Assembly (NCBI GenBank): GCA_017461065.1
Contig: JAFTZC010000035.1
Location: 1-52,353, forward strand
Reading direction: 5' to 3'
Origin: Clostridia bacterium
GTDB lineage: Bacteria; Bacillota; Clostridia; Christensenellales; DTU072
DNA length: 52,353 bases
Under the pieces are notes generated by a model. It did no database searches. It saw nothing but the letters and a program-made list of their open reading frames with translations, and was not told where the DNA came from. This document shows positions 24,880-32,495 of the stretch, in pieces (the stretch's first letter is position 1; each line of letters starts with the position of its first letter). Position numbers and translations under genes: made by a program.

Positions 24880-26702
24880 TAAGAGATGATTTAAGAAACA
24901 TAGCAATTATCGCCCACGTTGACCACGGCAAAACCACGTTGGTTGACGCTATGCTACATCAGGGCGGCGTATTTAGAGACAATCAAGTTGTTGAAGAATG
25001 CGTTATGGACAACAACCCCCTTGAAAGAGAGAGGGGTATTACCATACTTGCCAAAAATACGTCTTGTATGTATAAGGGTGTCAAGATTAACGTTGTAGAC
25101 ACTCCCGGACACGCAGACTTCTCGGGCGAAGTAGAAAGAGTTCTCAAGATGATTAATGGTGTCGTGTTGCTCGTAGACTCATACGAAGGACCAATGCCAC
25201 AAACAAGGTTCGTTCTCCAAAAGGCTTTGGAAATGAACCATAAAATCATCATAGTAATAAACAAGGTTGATAAGCCTGATGCGCGTCTTGCCGAAGTATT
25301 AGACGAAGTATACGAGCTTCTAATCGACCTAAACGCAACGGACGAACAACTTGACAGTCCCATCGTTTATTGTTCGGGAAGGGCCGGTACGGCTTCCTTG
25401 TCGGCATCTACGCCCGGCACTAACCTTGCACCTTTGTTCGACACTATATTAGACCACATTGACCCACCGCAAGGCGATGAAGAAGCTCCGCTACAAGTAT
25501 TGGTTTCTGCTATTGACTACAACGAATACGTTGGTAGAATCGCAATAGGTAGAATAGAGCGCGGCGTTATGGAAGCGAACAGCGAAGTAGCCGTTTGCAA
25601 CTACCACGACGAAAAGGTTTATAGGTCCAAAATAACAAATATTTATCAATTTACGGGACTAACCAAACGCACGGTCGAAAAGGCAAAGGTAGGCGATATA
25701 GTAAGCTTCAGCGGTATCGAGAACGTTACCATCGGCGAAACCATTTGCGCACCGCTAAACGTTGAGCCTATCAGCTTCGTAAAGATTTCCGAACCCACTC
25801 TCCAAATGTTGTTTGCAGTTAACGATAGCCCGTTTGCAGGCAAAGAGGGTAAGTTCGTAACGTCACGCCATCTTCGTGCAAGACTATATAAAGAGCTACT
25901 CAAAGACGTATCTCTCAAAGTCGAAGACGGTGAGAGAGCCGATAGCTTTATCGTTTCGGGTAGAGGCGAAATACACCTTTCTATACTCATCGAAAATATG
26001 CGTAGAGAAGGATACGAATTCCAAGTTTCCACCCCCAAGGTTATCAACAAAATGATCGACGGAGTACTATGTGAACCAATCGAAAGATTGTACGTTGACG
26101 TACCTGCAGAGTGTGTTGGAACCGTTATGGAAAATATGGGAAAACGCCAAGGTGAACTCATCAATATGACTCCTATGAATAGTCGTATAAAACTTGAGTT
26201 TGTTATCCCTGAACGTGGTCTATTGGGATATCGTTCTGACTTTTTAACGGAAACTCGAGGCGAAGGTATTATGAATAGTATTTTCGAAGGCTATCAACCG
26301 TTAAAGGGTGCAATGCCTCGCCGCCAATACGGTGCTCTCGTTGCGTTTGAGACGGGCGAAGCCGTTACTTACGGACTTCACAACGCTCAAGGCAGAGGCG
26401 TATTATTTATTGACCCGGGCACACCCGTATACGCAGGTATGGTCGTAGGATATTCTCCAAAACAAGAAGACATTCCCGTCAACGTTTGCAAGCGTAAGCA
26501 CGTTACAAACATGCGCGCTGCAGGTTCAGATGAAGCACTTCGTCTTGAAACCCCAAGGAAGTTCTCGCTTGAAGAATGTATTGAGTTCTTAGAGCCTGAT
26601 GAACTTCTTGAAGTAACCCCCAAGTCTTTACGTATTAGAAAACAAATTCTTTCACACGAAGAGCGTATGCGCCAAATAATGAAAGAACGTGGTAAAAAAT
26701 AA
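24876..26702 (+). CDS. typA: Translational GTPase TypA/BipA
   Basis: A 608-residue EF-G-like GTPase that acts on the ribosome, helps 50S assembly and is needed under stress or cold. G1 is AHVDHGKT (residues 13-20), the switch region has E-R-E-R-G-I-T-I-L-A-K-N, G3 is D-T-P-G-H, and G4 is N-K-V-D. Domain II, III and V follow, and the TypA-specific C-terminus has R-G-L-L-G-Y-R-x-x-F-L-T-E-T-R-G-E-G and K-x-x-T-N-M-R-A-A-G-x-D-E. Length is typical. The start overlaps the upstream stop. Confidence 0.97.
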   Translation: MIRDDLRNIAIIAHVDHGKTTLVDAMLHQGGVFRDNQVVEECVMDNNPLERERGITILAKNTSCMYKGVKINVVDTPGHADFSGEVERVLKMINGVVLLVDSYEGPMPQTRFVLQKALEMNHKIIIVINKVDKPDARLAEVLDEVYELLIDLNATDEQLDSPIVYCSGRAGTASLSASTPGTNLAPLFDTILDHIDPPQGDEEAPLQVLVSAIDYNEYVGRIAIGRIERGVMEANSEVAVCNYHDEKVYRSKITNIYQFTGLTKRTVEKAKVGDIVSFSGIENVTIGETICAPLNVEPISFVKISEPTLQMLFAVNDSPFAGKEGKFVTSRHLRARLYKELLKDVSLKVEDGERADSFIVSGRGEIHLSILIENMRREGYEFQVSTPKVINKMIDGVLCEPIERLYVDVPAECVGTVMENMGKRQGELINMTPMNSRIKLEFVIPERGLLGYRSDFLTETRGEGIMNSIFEGYQPLKGAMPRRQYGALVAFETGEAVTYGLHNAQGRGVLFIDPGTPVYAGMVVGYSPKQEDIPVNVCKRKHVTNMRAAGSDEALRLETPRKFSLEECIEFLEPDELLEVTPKSLRIRKQILSHEERMRQIMKERGKK

Positions 26703-26719
26703 TCCTTAGGAGGGACGAC

Positions 26720-27544
26720 ATGGATAAAATAATAGAGGGTATCAAAAGCTTTTTATCAACCGGCAACAATCTTACTATCGTAATAATTATTGCCATTTTG
26801 GTTCTTGCACTTATTTTTGCAATGATCATTGCAGCAATCAAAAAGAAAAAAGTTGAAAAGAAAGTTGCGGAAGAGGAAGCTTTAGCAGCAAGTGAAGCTG
26901 AAGCGGAAGTGAATGAGCCCTTGGATATTGAAACTATCACTTTATCTCCTATCGTTGAAGATATCAAAAAGGAAGAAAGTGGTGCCGTTCTCGTCAATAG
27001 TGCTGCTGCAAGTGAAATTGCGGATGAAACCGTTATAATGACCCCCGTTAGGGAAAAGAAAAGACCTGTAAGGAAGTCAAAGCAACCTGCTCACGTTCCA
27101 CAAGAAATGGAATCGAGTTTTGTTGAGCCGTTGCCATCTCCCGATGACGGCAAGCGTCCCGGCACCGTTCAAATTTACAAGGACAATGGTGGAAAGTTCC
27201 GTTTCCGTTTCCGTTCGTCAAATATGAATACGGTCGGTCACTCCCAAGGCTATACCGCAAAAGCAACTTGCAAGAGCGGTATTCAAGCGGTAGTAAGAGT
27301 TGCAGAGCACGCAACTATCAGCGATAGCACCAAAGAAGAATCGGTCGCCGTAATAGGAAAGGCAACGTTCGAAATTTACAAGGATAAAGAAAATAAATTC
27401 CGTTTTAGAATAATTGCTGCAAACGCATCAAACGTACTTGCCTCTCAAGGTTATACCTCAAAAGCTAACTGCATAAAGGGCATTGAGAGCATAAGAAGAA
27501 TTGCAGAGTATCACACGATAGTGGACGATACTTTACAAAAGTAA
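26720..27544 (+). CDS. Membrane-anchored protein with two DUF1508 (YegP-like) domains
   Basis: A 274-residue protein with AGGAGG before its ATG. Residues 18-41 form a transmembrane helix ending in a K-K-K-K stop-transfer patch; an acidic linker (about 45-75) and a basic segment follow. Two DUF1508 units close the protein: Q-I-Y-K-D-N-G-G-K-F-R-F-R-F near residue 152 and E-I-Y-K-D-K-E-N-K-F-R-F-R-I near 220, each followed by S-x-G-Y-T-x-K-A-x-C-x-x-G-I. DUF1508 domains occur in small cytoplasmic proteins of unknown role; here they appear tethered to the membrane. With Lys/Arg just after the helix they probably face the cytoplasm (inference). Confidence 0.85.
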   Translation: MDKIIEGIKSFLSTGNNLTIVIIIAILVLALIFAMIIAAIKKKKVEKKVAEEEALAASEAEAEVNEPLDIETITLSPIVEDIKKEESGAVLVNSAAASEIADETVIMTPVREKKRPVRKSKQPAHVPQEMESSFVEPLPSPDDGKRPGTVQIYKDNGGKFRFRFRSSNMNTVGHSQGYTAKATCKSGIQAVVRVAEHATISDSTKEESVAVIGKATFEIYKDKENKFRFRIIAANASNVLASQGYTSKANCIKGIESIRRIAEYHTIVDDTLQK

Positions 27545-27567
27545 GTATTAAATTACACGTACGTAGG

Positions 27568-27599
27568 CGCGCGGGCAAATATAATGTTCGCGCGTTTTT
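27568..27599 (+). terminator. Terminator of the typA-DUF1508 unit
   Basis: CGCGCGGGC (27568-27576) pairs with GTTCGCGCG (27586-27594, two G-U pairs) around 9 nt, followed by five T. Confidence 0.85.
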
Positions 27600-27621
27600 A
27601 TATTATTAAAAATTTTCCCTA

Positions 27622-27650
27622 TTGACGAAAGTCGACTTTTGGTTTATTAT
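27622..27650 (+). promoter_or_regulatory. Promoter of the hydroxyacid dehydrogenase with a palindromic spacer
   Basis: TTGACG (27622-27627), 17 bp and TATTAT (27645-27650). The spacer contains the 12-bp perfect palindrome AAAGTCGACTTT (27628-27639), which starts right after the -35 box and is a candidate operator. Confidence 0.7.
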
Positions 27651-27685
27651 TGTATATAGGAAAATTATATTGGGGAACTTTGAGT

Positions 27686-28636
27686 TTGAAGATAGTAATT
27701 CTTGATGGATATTGTCTCAATCACGGAGACTTGTCTTGGGAACAATTCAATAACCTTGGCGAAGTTACCATATATGAGCGCACGCCTTATGAAAAAATAG
27801 TTGAACGTATGGGTGATGCGACGATAATGATAACCAACAAATGCAATATTGATAGAGACGTCATAAATCGCTTACCCCAACTCAAATACGTAGGAGTGCT
27901 TGCGACGGGTTATAACAACGTAGACATTGCATACGCACACGAGCGTGGAGTAGTCGTTACCAATATTCCTGCATATAGTACGGAAAGCGTAGTGCAAACG
28001 GTTTTCGGATTGATTACGGAACTGTACTCAGGTATTGGGTATCACAACGAAAGCGTAAAACGCGGTGATTGGGTTAATTGTACCGACTTTTGCTATTATC
28101 GCACTGGTATGCACGAGTTATGCGGCAAAACCATTGGTATAGTAGGGGCGGGCAGGATTGGTTTGCGTGTAAAAGAGGTAGCAAAAGCATACGGTTTGGA
28201 AGTGCTTATGTTTAGTAAGTCCAGGCACGCTAAGGAAGAAGGGTTCCGATACGTAAATACTCTTACGGAGCTATATGAAAACTCCGATATAGTTTCACTA
28301 AATTGTCCGCTTACCGATGGTAATGCGAAAATGATAAATGAAGAAGCGCTTTCGCACTTCAAAAGAAGTGCAATTATCATCAATACTGCTCGTGGAGGGC
28401 TTGTTGATGACGAGGCTCTTGCAAAAGCACTAAATGAAGATAGGATTTTAGGTGCAGGACTTGACGTCCTTAGCACGGAGCCACCAAGGGAAGATAACCC
28501 GTTACTTAAAGCAAAAAACGTCGTTATCACGCCACACGTTGCGTGGGCGACGATAGAAGCAAGGTCCAGACTTATGGACGTAGCTTATAATAACCTAAAG
28601 GCATTCCTAAGCGGAAAGCCGATCAACTGTGTATAA
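27686..28636 (+). CDS. D-2-hydroxyacid dehydrogenase
   Basis: A 316-residue NAD-dependent dehydrogenase that interconverts 2-oxo acids and D-2-hydroxy acids. A TTG at 27686 gives the family start (MKIVILDGYCLN); an upstream TTG at 27650 lies inside the -10 box and cannot be used from this promoter. The Rossmann loop is G-I-V-G-A-G-R-I-G. The catalytic triad lies in N-T-A-R-G-G (Arg), L-S-T-E-P-P (Glu) and T-P-H-V-A-W (His). The closest subgroup by pattern is glycerate/hydroxypyruvate reductase, but the substrate cannot be fixed. GGGGA about 10 nt upstream is a weak ribosome-binding site. Confidence 0.9.
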   Translation: MKIVILDGYCLNHGDLSWEQFNNLGEVTIYERTPYEKIVERMGDATIMITNKCNIDRDVINRLPQLKYVGVLATGYNNVDIAYAHERGVVVTNIPAYSTESVVQTVFGLITELYSGIGYHNESVKRGDWVNCTDFCYYRTGMHELCGKTIGIVGAGRIGLRVKEVAKAYGLEVLMFSKSRHAKEEGFRYVNTLTELYENSDIVSLNCPLTDGNAKMINEEALSHFKRSAIIINTARGGLVDDEALAKALNEDRILGAGLDVLSTEPPREDNPLLKAKNVVITPHVAWATIEARSRLMDVAYNNLKAFLSGKPINCV

Positions 28637-28674
28637 ACACGAATTCTCCAATACTATCAAAAGGAAGGATAATT

Positions 28675-30186
28675 ATGGAAAAAATTGCGATAATCGATTT
28701 AGGTAGCAACTCGGCAAGACTTGTTATTGCAAACGTAATGCCAGGCGGATACTTTATGGTCGTTGACGAGCTTAAAGAGCCCGTAAGACTTGCGCAAGAT
28801 ATGGAGATAGACGGATTCTTACGTCCACTTCGTATTGCTCAAACCATAAAAACGCTTCGCACCTTCCGTACGCTATACGAAAGCCACGGTGTAACTAAGG
28901 TATTTGCTTATGCAACTGCCGCAGTAAGACGCGCCAAAAATCAAAAATCATTTATAGAAGAAGTACAATCTTCTTGCGGAATCAAGCTTCAAGTTATCTC
29001 TCAAGAAGACGAAGCTATGTTCGTATATCAAGGCGTAATCAACTCTATGGAAGTTCCAAAGGGTCTTATCGTTGATATAGGAGGCGGTTCCGTTAAGCTA
29101 ATTTATTACAATAGAAGAGTTATGCTTGCACAAGATACTTTACCCTTTGGTGCACTAACGCTAACCGAAAAATTTAAAAATACCGGTTCGCCCGAAGAAT
29201 GTTTGCAAGCAATCACCCAATACGTAGGCGAGCATCTTGATCAACTCGAATGGTTCAAGGATCTTGACCCTGAAACCCAACTCATCGGCGTAGGCGGCTC
29301 ACTCCGTAATCTTGGTAAGATTAGCCGTAAGCTCAAGAAATATCCTTTGGATATGGCACATAATTACCATATTTCATTCAACGAGCTTGAAACTATCTAC
29401 GATACCATTAAGCCATTAGAGCCCGAAAAACTAATGCGTATCAAGGGACTATCATCTGCAAGAGCAGACATTTTCCCTGCAGCGCTTGCAGTTATTGATG
29501 CAATCAAGGCACGCACCAACTTTAATGAAATCGTAATTGGTGGTGCAGGTATGAGAGAGGGTGCTATGCTTCGTTACGCTTGCCCAACTATTGCAGAAAA
29601 GCCCATTAGCGACATCTTGGGACATAGCATTTATACGCTACTCCACCACTTTAATATGAACATTCAACACGCAGAGCACGTGTTTGACCTTAGTATGCAA
29701 CTGTTTAGACAAGTAAAGGTTATCCACAAGCTTCCACGTCCATACGTAAAGATTTTGCGTGTTGCAAGTATGTTGCACGACGTAGGCTCAAGTATGAAGT
29801 TCTACGACCACCACAAGCATTCAATGTATATGATTTTGAATAGCAATCTTTACGGAATACCCCAAAAAGATTTGATTATGGCTGCAATGGTTGCTGGTCT
29901 ACATTACAAAGACGGATTAGAGCAGCTTGACGTTCAAAAGTATCTTGACCTGCTAACCGAAGAAGAAATTATCGCTGTAAGAAAGCTTGGTGTTATCGTA
30001 AGAATTGCAGAGTGCTTTGATCGTAGTTGTGGCGGTGTTATCGTAGGTATTTCTTGTGACGTACTCGGCGACTCCGTAATACTTAAGACTAAGGCACAAG
30101 GCGAATGTACTCTTGAAATCAAAGATGCACTAACTGCTCTCGGTGATTTTAAACGTGCGTTCAAAAAGAATTTGGAAATTCTTTAG
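28675..30186 (+). CDS. Ppx/GppA phosphatase with a C-terminal HD domain
   Basis: A 503-residue enzyme of the exopolyphosphatase / guanosine pentaphosphatase family. An actin-like ATPase fold has I-D-L-G-S-N-S-A-R-L-V-I at the start, the G-V-x-K-x-F-A-Y-A-T-A-A-V-R block, E-D-E-A, D-I-G-G-G-S-V-K-L and G-V-G-G-S-L-R-N-L. The C-terminal third carries an HD-type metal site (M-L-H-D-V-G-S-S and H-H-K-H-S). It degrades polyphosphate or pppGpp; sequence alone does not decide. maf follows after 2 bp. Confidence 0.93.
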   Translation: MEKIAIIDLGSNSARLVIANVMPGGYFMVVDELKEPVRLAQDMEIDGFLRPLRIAQTIKTLRTFRTLYESHGVTKVFAYATAAVRRAKNQKSFIEEVQSSCGIKLQVISQEDEAMFVYQGVINSMEVPKGLIVDIGGGSVKLIYYNRRVMLAQDTLPFGALTLTEKFKNTGSPEECLQAITQYVGEHLDQLEWFKDLDPETQLIGVGGSLRNLGKISRKLKKYPLDMAHNYHISFNELETIYDTIKPLEPEKLMRIKGLSSARADIFPAALAVIDAIKARTNFNEIVIGGAGMREGAMLRYACPTIAEKPISDILGHSIYTLLHHFNMNIQHAEHVFDLSMQLFRQVKVIHKLPRPYVKILRVASMLHDVGSSMKFYDHHKHSMYMILNSNLYGIPQKDLIMAAMVAGLHYKDGLEQLDVQKYLDLLTEEEIIAVRKLGVIVRIAECFDRSCGGVIVGISCDVLGDSVILKTKAQGECTLEIKDALTALGDFKRAFKKNLEIL

Positions 30187-30188
30187 AT

Positions 30189-30740
30189 ATGAAAGTGTTA
30201 CTTGCCTCGCAGTCTCCGAGGCGTAAAGAGCTCCTAAAGGAGCTAATACAAGATTTCAACGTTGAAACCTATCCGGCAGATGAAAATTTCCTTGGCGAAA
30301 CTCCTCAGGATACCGTCAGGGAAATTGCTTTAAGAAAGCTTAACGCAGTTCCGCAAAAGGATAGATACGACCTTATAATCGCATCCGATACTTTGGTGTA
30401 TAAAGACGGAGTTTACTACGGCAAGCCAAAGGATAGAGACGATGCAATTAGGATGCTAAGCGAACTTCAAGGCAAAATTCACCAAGTTTGCTCCTCGCTT
30501 GCAATCTACTATAAAGGCGTAACCGAGTCGCACTCCGTCACTACACTCGTTACATTTAAGCAAATGACGCTTCAAGATATTACCGACTATTTGGATAGCC
30601 ATTATTGCTACGATAAGGCTGGCGCATATGCGGTACAAGACGGTGTCGTCGTTGAAAAGTACGACGGAAGTTACACGAATATAGTAGGGCTTCCAATTGA
30701 AAAGCTAACAGAAATTCTTAGGGAAAAGAACGTAATATAG
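30189..30740 (+). CDS. maf: Maf-family nucleoside triphosphate pyrophosphatase
   Basis: A 183-residue house-cleaning enzyme that hydrolyses non-canonical or pyrimidine nucleoside triphosphates to monophosphate and PPi. Marks: L-L-A-S-Q-S-P-R-R-K-E-L-L at the start, I-I-A-S-D-T-L-V with the catalytic Asp, G-K-P-K-D-R-D-D-A, D-K-A-G-A-Y-A-V-Q-D, and N-I-V-G-L-P. In many Firmicutes maf precedes mreB, and here an MreB-like gene follows after 2 bp. Confidence 0.95.
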   Translation: MKVLLASQSPRRKELLKELIQDFNVETYPADENFLGETPQDTVREIALRKLNAVPQKDRYDLIIASDTLVYKDGVYYGKPKDRDDAIRMLSELQGKIHQVCSSLAIYYKGVTESHSVTTLVTFKQMTLQDITDYLDSHYCYDKAGAYAVQDGVVVEKYDGSYTNIVGLPIEKLTEILREKNVI

Positions 30741-30742
30741 TT

Positions 30743-31729
30743 ATGCAAAAGCAAAAGATAGTTATTGATCCGGGCTCAACTAATTTGACCATATACGGCA
30801 GTGGTTTTATTAAACGCGTACCAAACGTATGCGTTATAAAGCGTGGTAATCATCTTGAGCTAATTGCAACGGGTAACGAAGCGTTAAAAATGAGTTCTCT
30901 TCCCGAGCATTGCTCTTTGGTATACCCGGTTAGAGAGGGCGTGGTAGTTAGACCCGACGTGTTTGCTAAATTGTTGGAAAGTTATTTAAACGAGCTTTTA
31001 CCATCAACTTTTTTGAAGCCCGTTGAACTCTACGTTTTAATACCTTCAGGCCTTTCGAGTGCCGAAAGAGAAAATATGGAGTTGGCCGTTCAAAAGACGG
31101 GATACAAAGATATTACTCTAATTGAAAGCGTGCTTGGTCTGTTGCCTGTGCTTGGTAGCGGCGATAGGGCTGTATGTTTGCTTGGTGGTGGAACTACCGA
31201 AATCGGCGTCATAAACGACGAAGGCATACTTTCAGCTTGCACCGTTAATATTGCAGGAAACACTATCAACGAAAAAATAATAGACCAAGTACTAAAATCA
31301 TATAATCTTCGCATAAGTAGCTCTATGGCAGAAAAACTAAAGATTGGCATAGGAAGCTTGTATGATAACGATATTTCCGTTATGACGGTAACGGGTCAAG
31401 ACCTATTGGATGGCAGGATTAAAAACGTAGAAATCGCATCTACGACTTTGCTTGCACCCATTTCTTGGTGCTACAAAAAGATAGCAGAGTTAATCGAAAG
31501 TGTTCTCACTACGGTGCCTTATGGTAGACTTGCATCGATTAGTGCAAACGGGCTATACCTTGCAGGCGAAGGCGCTAATATGGGTGGACTATCAGATTAT
31601 TTAACTCGATATCTCAAGTTACCCGTACGTATAAGCTCTGAGCCCGAAACCGTTGTGATAAAAGGTGCTTACACGCTTGTAAACGATCTTTGCGATAGGT
31701 ATAAAGCAATACTTGGTAACAAGCGCTAA
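30743..31729 (+). CDS. Divergent MreB-like actin-family protein
   Basis: A 328-residue actin-fold ATPase. Phosphate-1 loop is V-I-D-P-G-S-T-N-L-T-I-Y, phosphate-2 is L-L-G-G-G-T-T-E-I-G-V-I, and the adenosine motif is L-A-G-E-G-A-N-M-G-G-L-S-D-Y-L with the following V-I-K-G-A-Y. MreB filaments guide cell-wall elongation at the inner membrane. This protein keeps the loops but diverges from canonical MreB (for example D-P-G-S-T-N instead of D-L-G-T-A-N). Position after maf supports an MreB/Mbl origin, yet mreC and mreD do not follow; pgsA does. It may be a specialised paralogue. Confidence 0.8.
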   Translation: MQKQKIVIDPGSTNLTIYGSGFIKRVPNVCVIKRGNHLELIATGNEALKMSSLPEHCSLVYPVREGVVVRPDVFAKLLESYLNELLPSTFLKPVELYVLIPSGLSSAERENMELAVQKTGYKDITLIESVLGLLPVLGSGDRAVCLLGGGTTEIGVINDEGILSACTVNIAGNTINEKIIDQVLKSYNLRISSSMAEKLKIGIGSLYDNDISVMTVTGQDLLDGRIKNVEIASTTLLAPISWCYKKIAELIESVLTTVPYGRLASISANGLYLAGEGANMGGLSDYLTRYLKLPVRISSEPETVVIKGAYTLVNDLCDRYKAILGNKR

Positions 31730-31743
31730 CTATTTAAAATAGT

Positions 31744-31772
31744 TTGTATATTTAATACAAATATGTTATAAT
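31744..31772 (+). promoter_or_regulatory. pgsA promoter adjoining a hairpin
   Basis: TTGTAT (31744-31749), 17 bp and TATAAT (31767-31772). A start near 31779 falls inside the 5' arm of the following hairpin, so this transcript could not form it fully. Confidence 0.65.
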
Positions 31773-31803
31773 ACTCCTGATTAAAAACAATCAGGAGTTT
31801 TTT
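31773..31803 (+). terminator. Terminator-like hairpin carrying the pgsA ribosome-binding site
   Basis: ACTCCTGATT (31773-31782) and AATCAGGAGT (31789-31798) pair perfectly around AAAAAC, followed by a T-run that ends directly at the ATG (31804). AGGAG (31793-31797) in the 3' arm is the only ribosome-binding site. In read-through RNA from the MreB-like gene the hairpin would terminate transcription or hide the site. Confidence 0.8.
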
Positions 31804-32484
31804 ATGAAAGAATTGTTGAAACAATTATGGAACATTCCAAATATGTTGACGCTATTCCGTCTTATTTCCGTCCCTTTCATTATGTGGACTACCATCGACG
31901 CAAACACTTGGATTCAATGGGGCAATTATAGTTATCCTATCATAGGACTAATTATTTTGGCAGTGTCCGCATCATCCGACTTGGTTGACGGTTGGTTTGC
32001 AAGAAAGTTTAATCAAGGAACTCAACTTGGCGAAATTATCGACCCGTTTGCAGATAAGTTTATGCAATGCTCAGCCATTCTTTCACTCGTTATAATCGGC
32101 TTCGTACACTGGGCTTTTATACTTGTCCTTCTTTTGAAGGAAGCAACTATGATAGTTGGCGGTGCATTTATGGCAGGAGATAGCAAAAATATCAAAGCTA
32201 ACTATATGGGTAAAGCGGCATCTTTCGTTATCGTTTGTGCTGTTATAATGAGCTACTTCCATCCCGTATTTAGAGACAAAGTATTCTATCTCGATTGGAT
32301 ACTCCTTGGCATCGGCGTAGTGCTTACTTACATTGCTTTCGTAAACTATCTAATGCAAGCAATCGGTATTATCAAAAATATCCTTGCTAAGAAGAAAGCC
32401 ATTAAAGAAGGTACTTACGTTGAAGAAACCGCAGTAGCGGAAGTAGAAGAAATCGCTTTTGAAGAAAGCTCCGAAAATAATTAA
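31804..32484 (+). CDS. pgsA: CDP-diacylglycerol-glycerol-3-phosphate 3-phosphatidyltransferase
   Basis: A 226-residue integral membrane enzyme that makes phosphatidylglycerol phosphate from CDP-diacylglycerol. The CDP-alcohol phosphatidyltransferase motif D-x2-D-G-x2-A-R-x8-G-x3-D-x3-D is complete (D59, D62, G63, A66, R67, G76, D80, D84). [11 protein letters not shown] opens the first helix, and several further transmembrane helices and an acidic C-terminal tail (E-E-x-A-F-E-E-S-S-E) follow. The catalysed step feeds anionic phospholipid synthesis. valS follows after 11 bp. Confidence 0.95.
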   Translation: MKELLKQLWNIPNMLTLFRLISVPFIMWTTIDANTWIQWGNYSYPIIGLIILAVSASSDLVDGWFARKFNQGTQLGEIIDPFADKFMQCSAILSLVIIGFVHWAFILVLLLKEATMIVGGAFMAGDSKNIKANYMGKAASFVIVCAVIMSYFHPVFRDKVFYLDWILLGIGVVLTYIAFVNYLMQAIGIIKNILAKKKAIKEGTYVEETAVAEVEEIAFEESSENN

Positions 32485-32495
32485 TAGAGGTAAAT

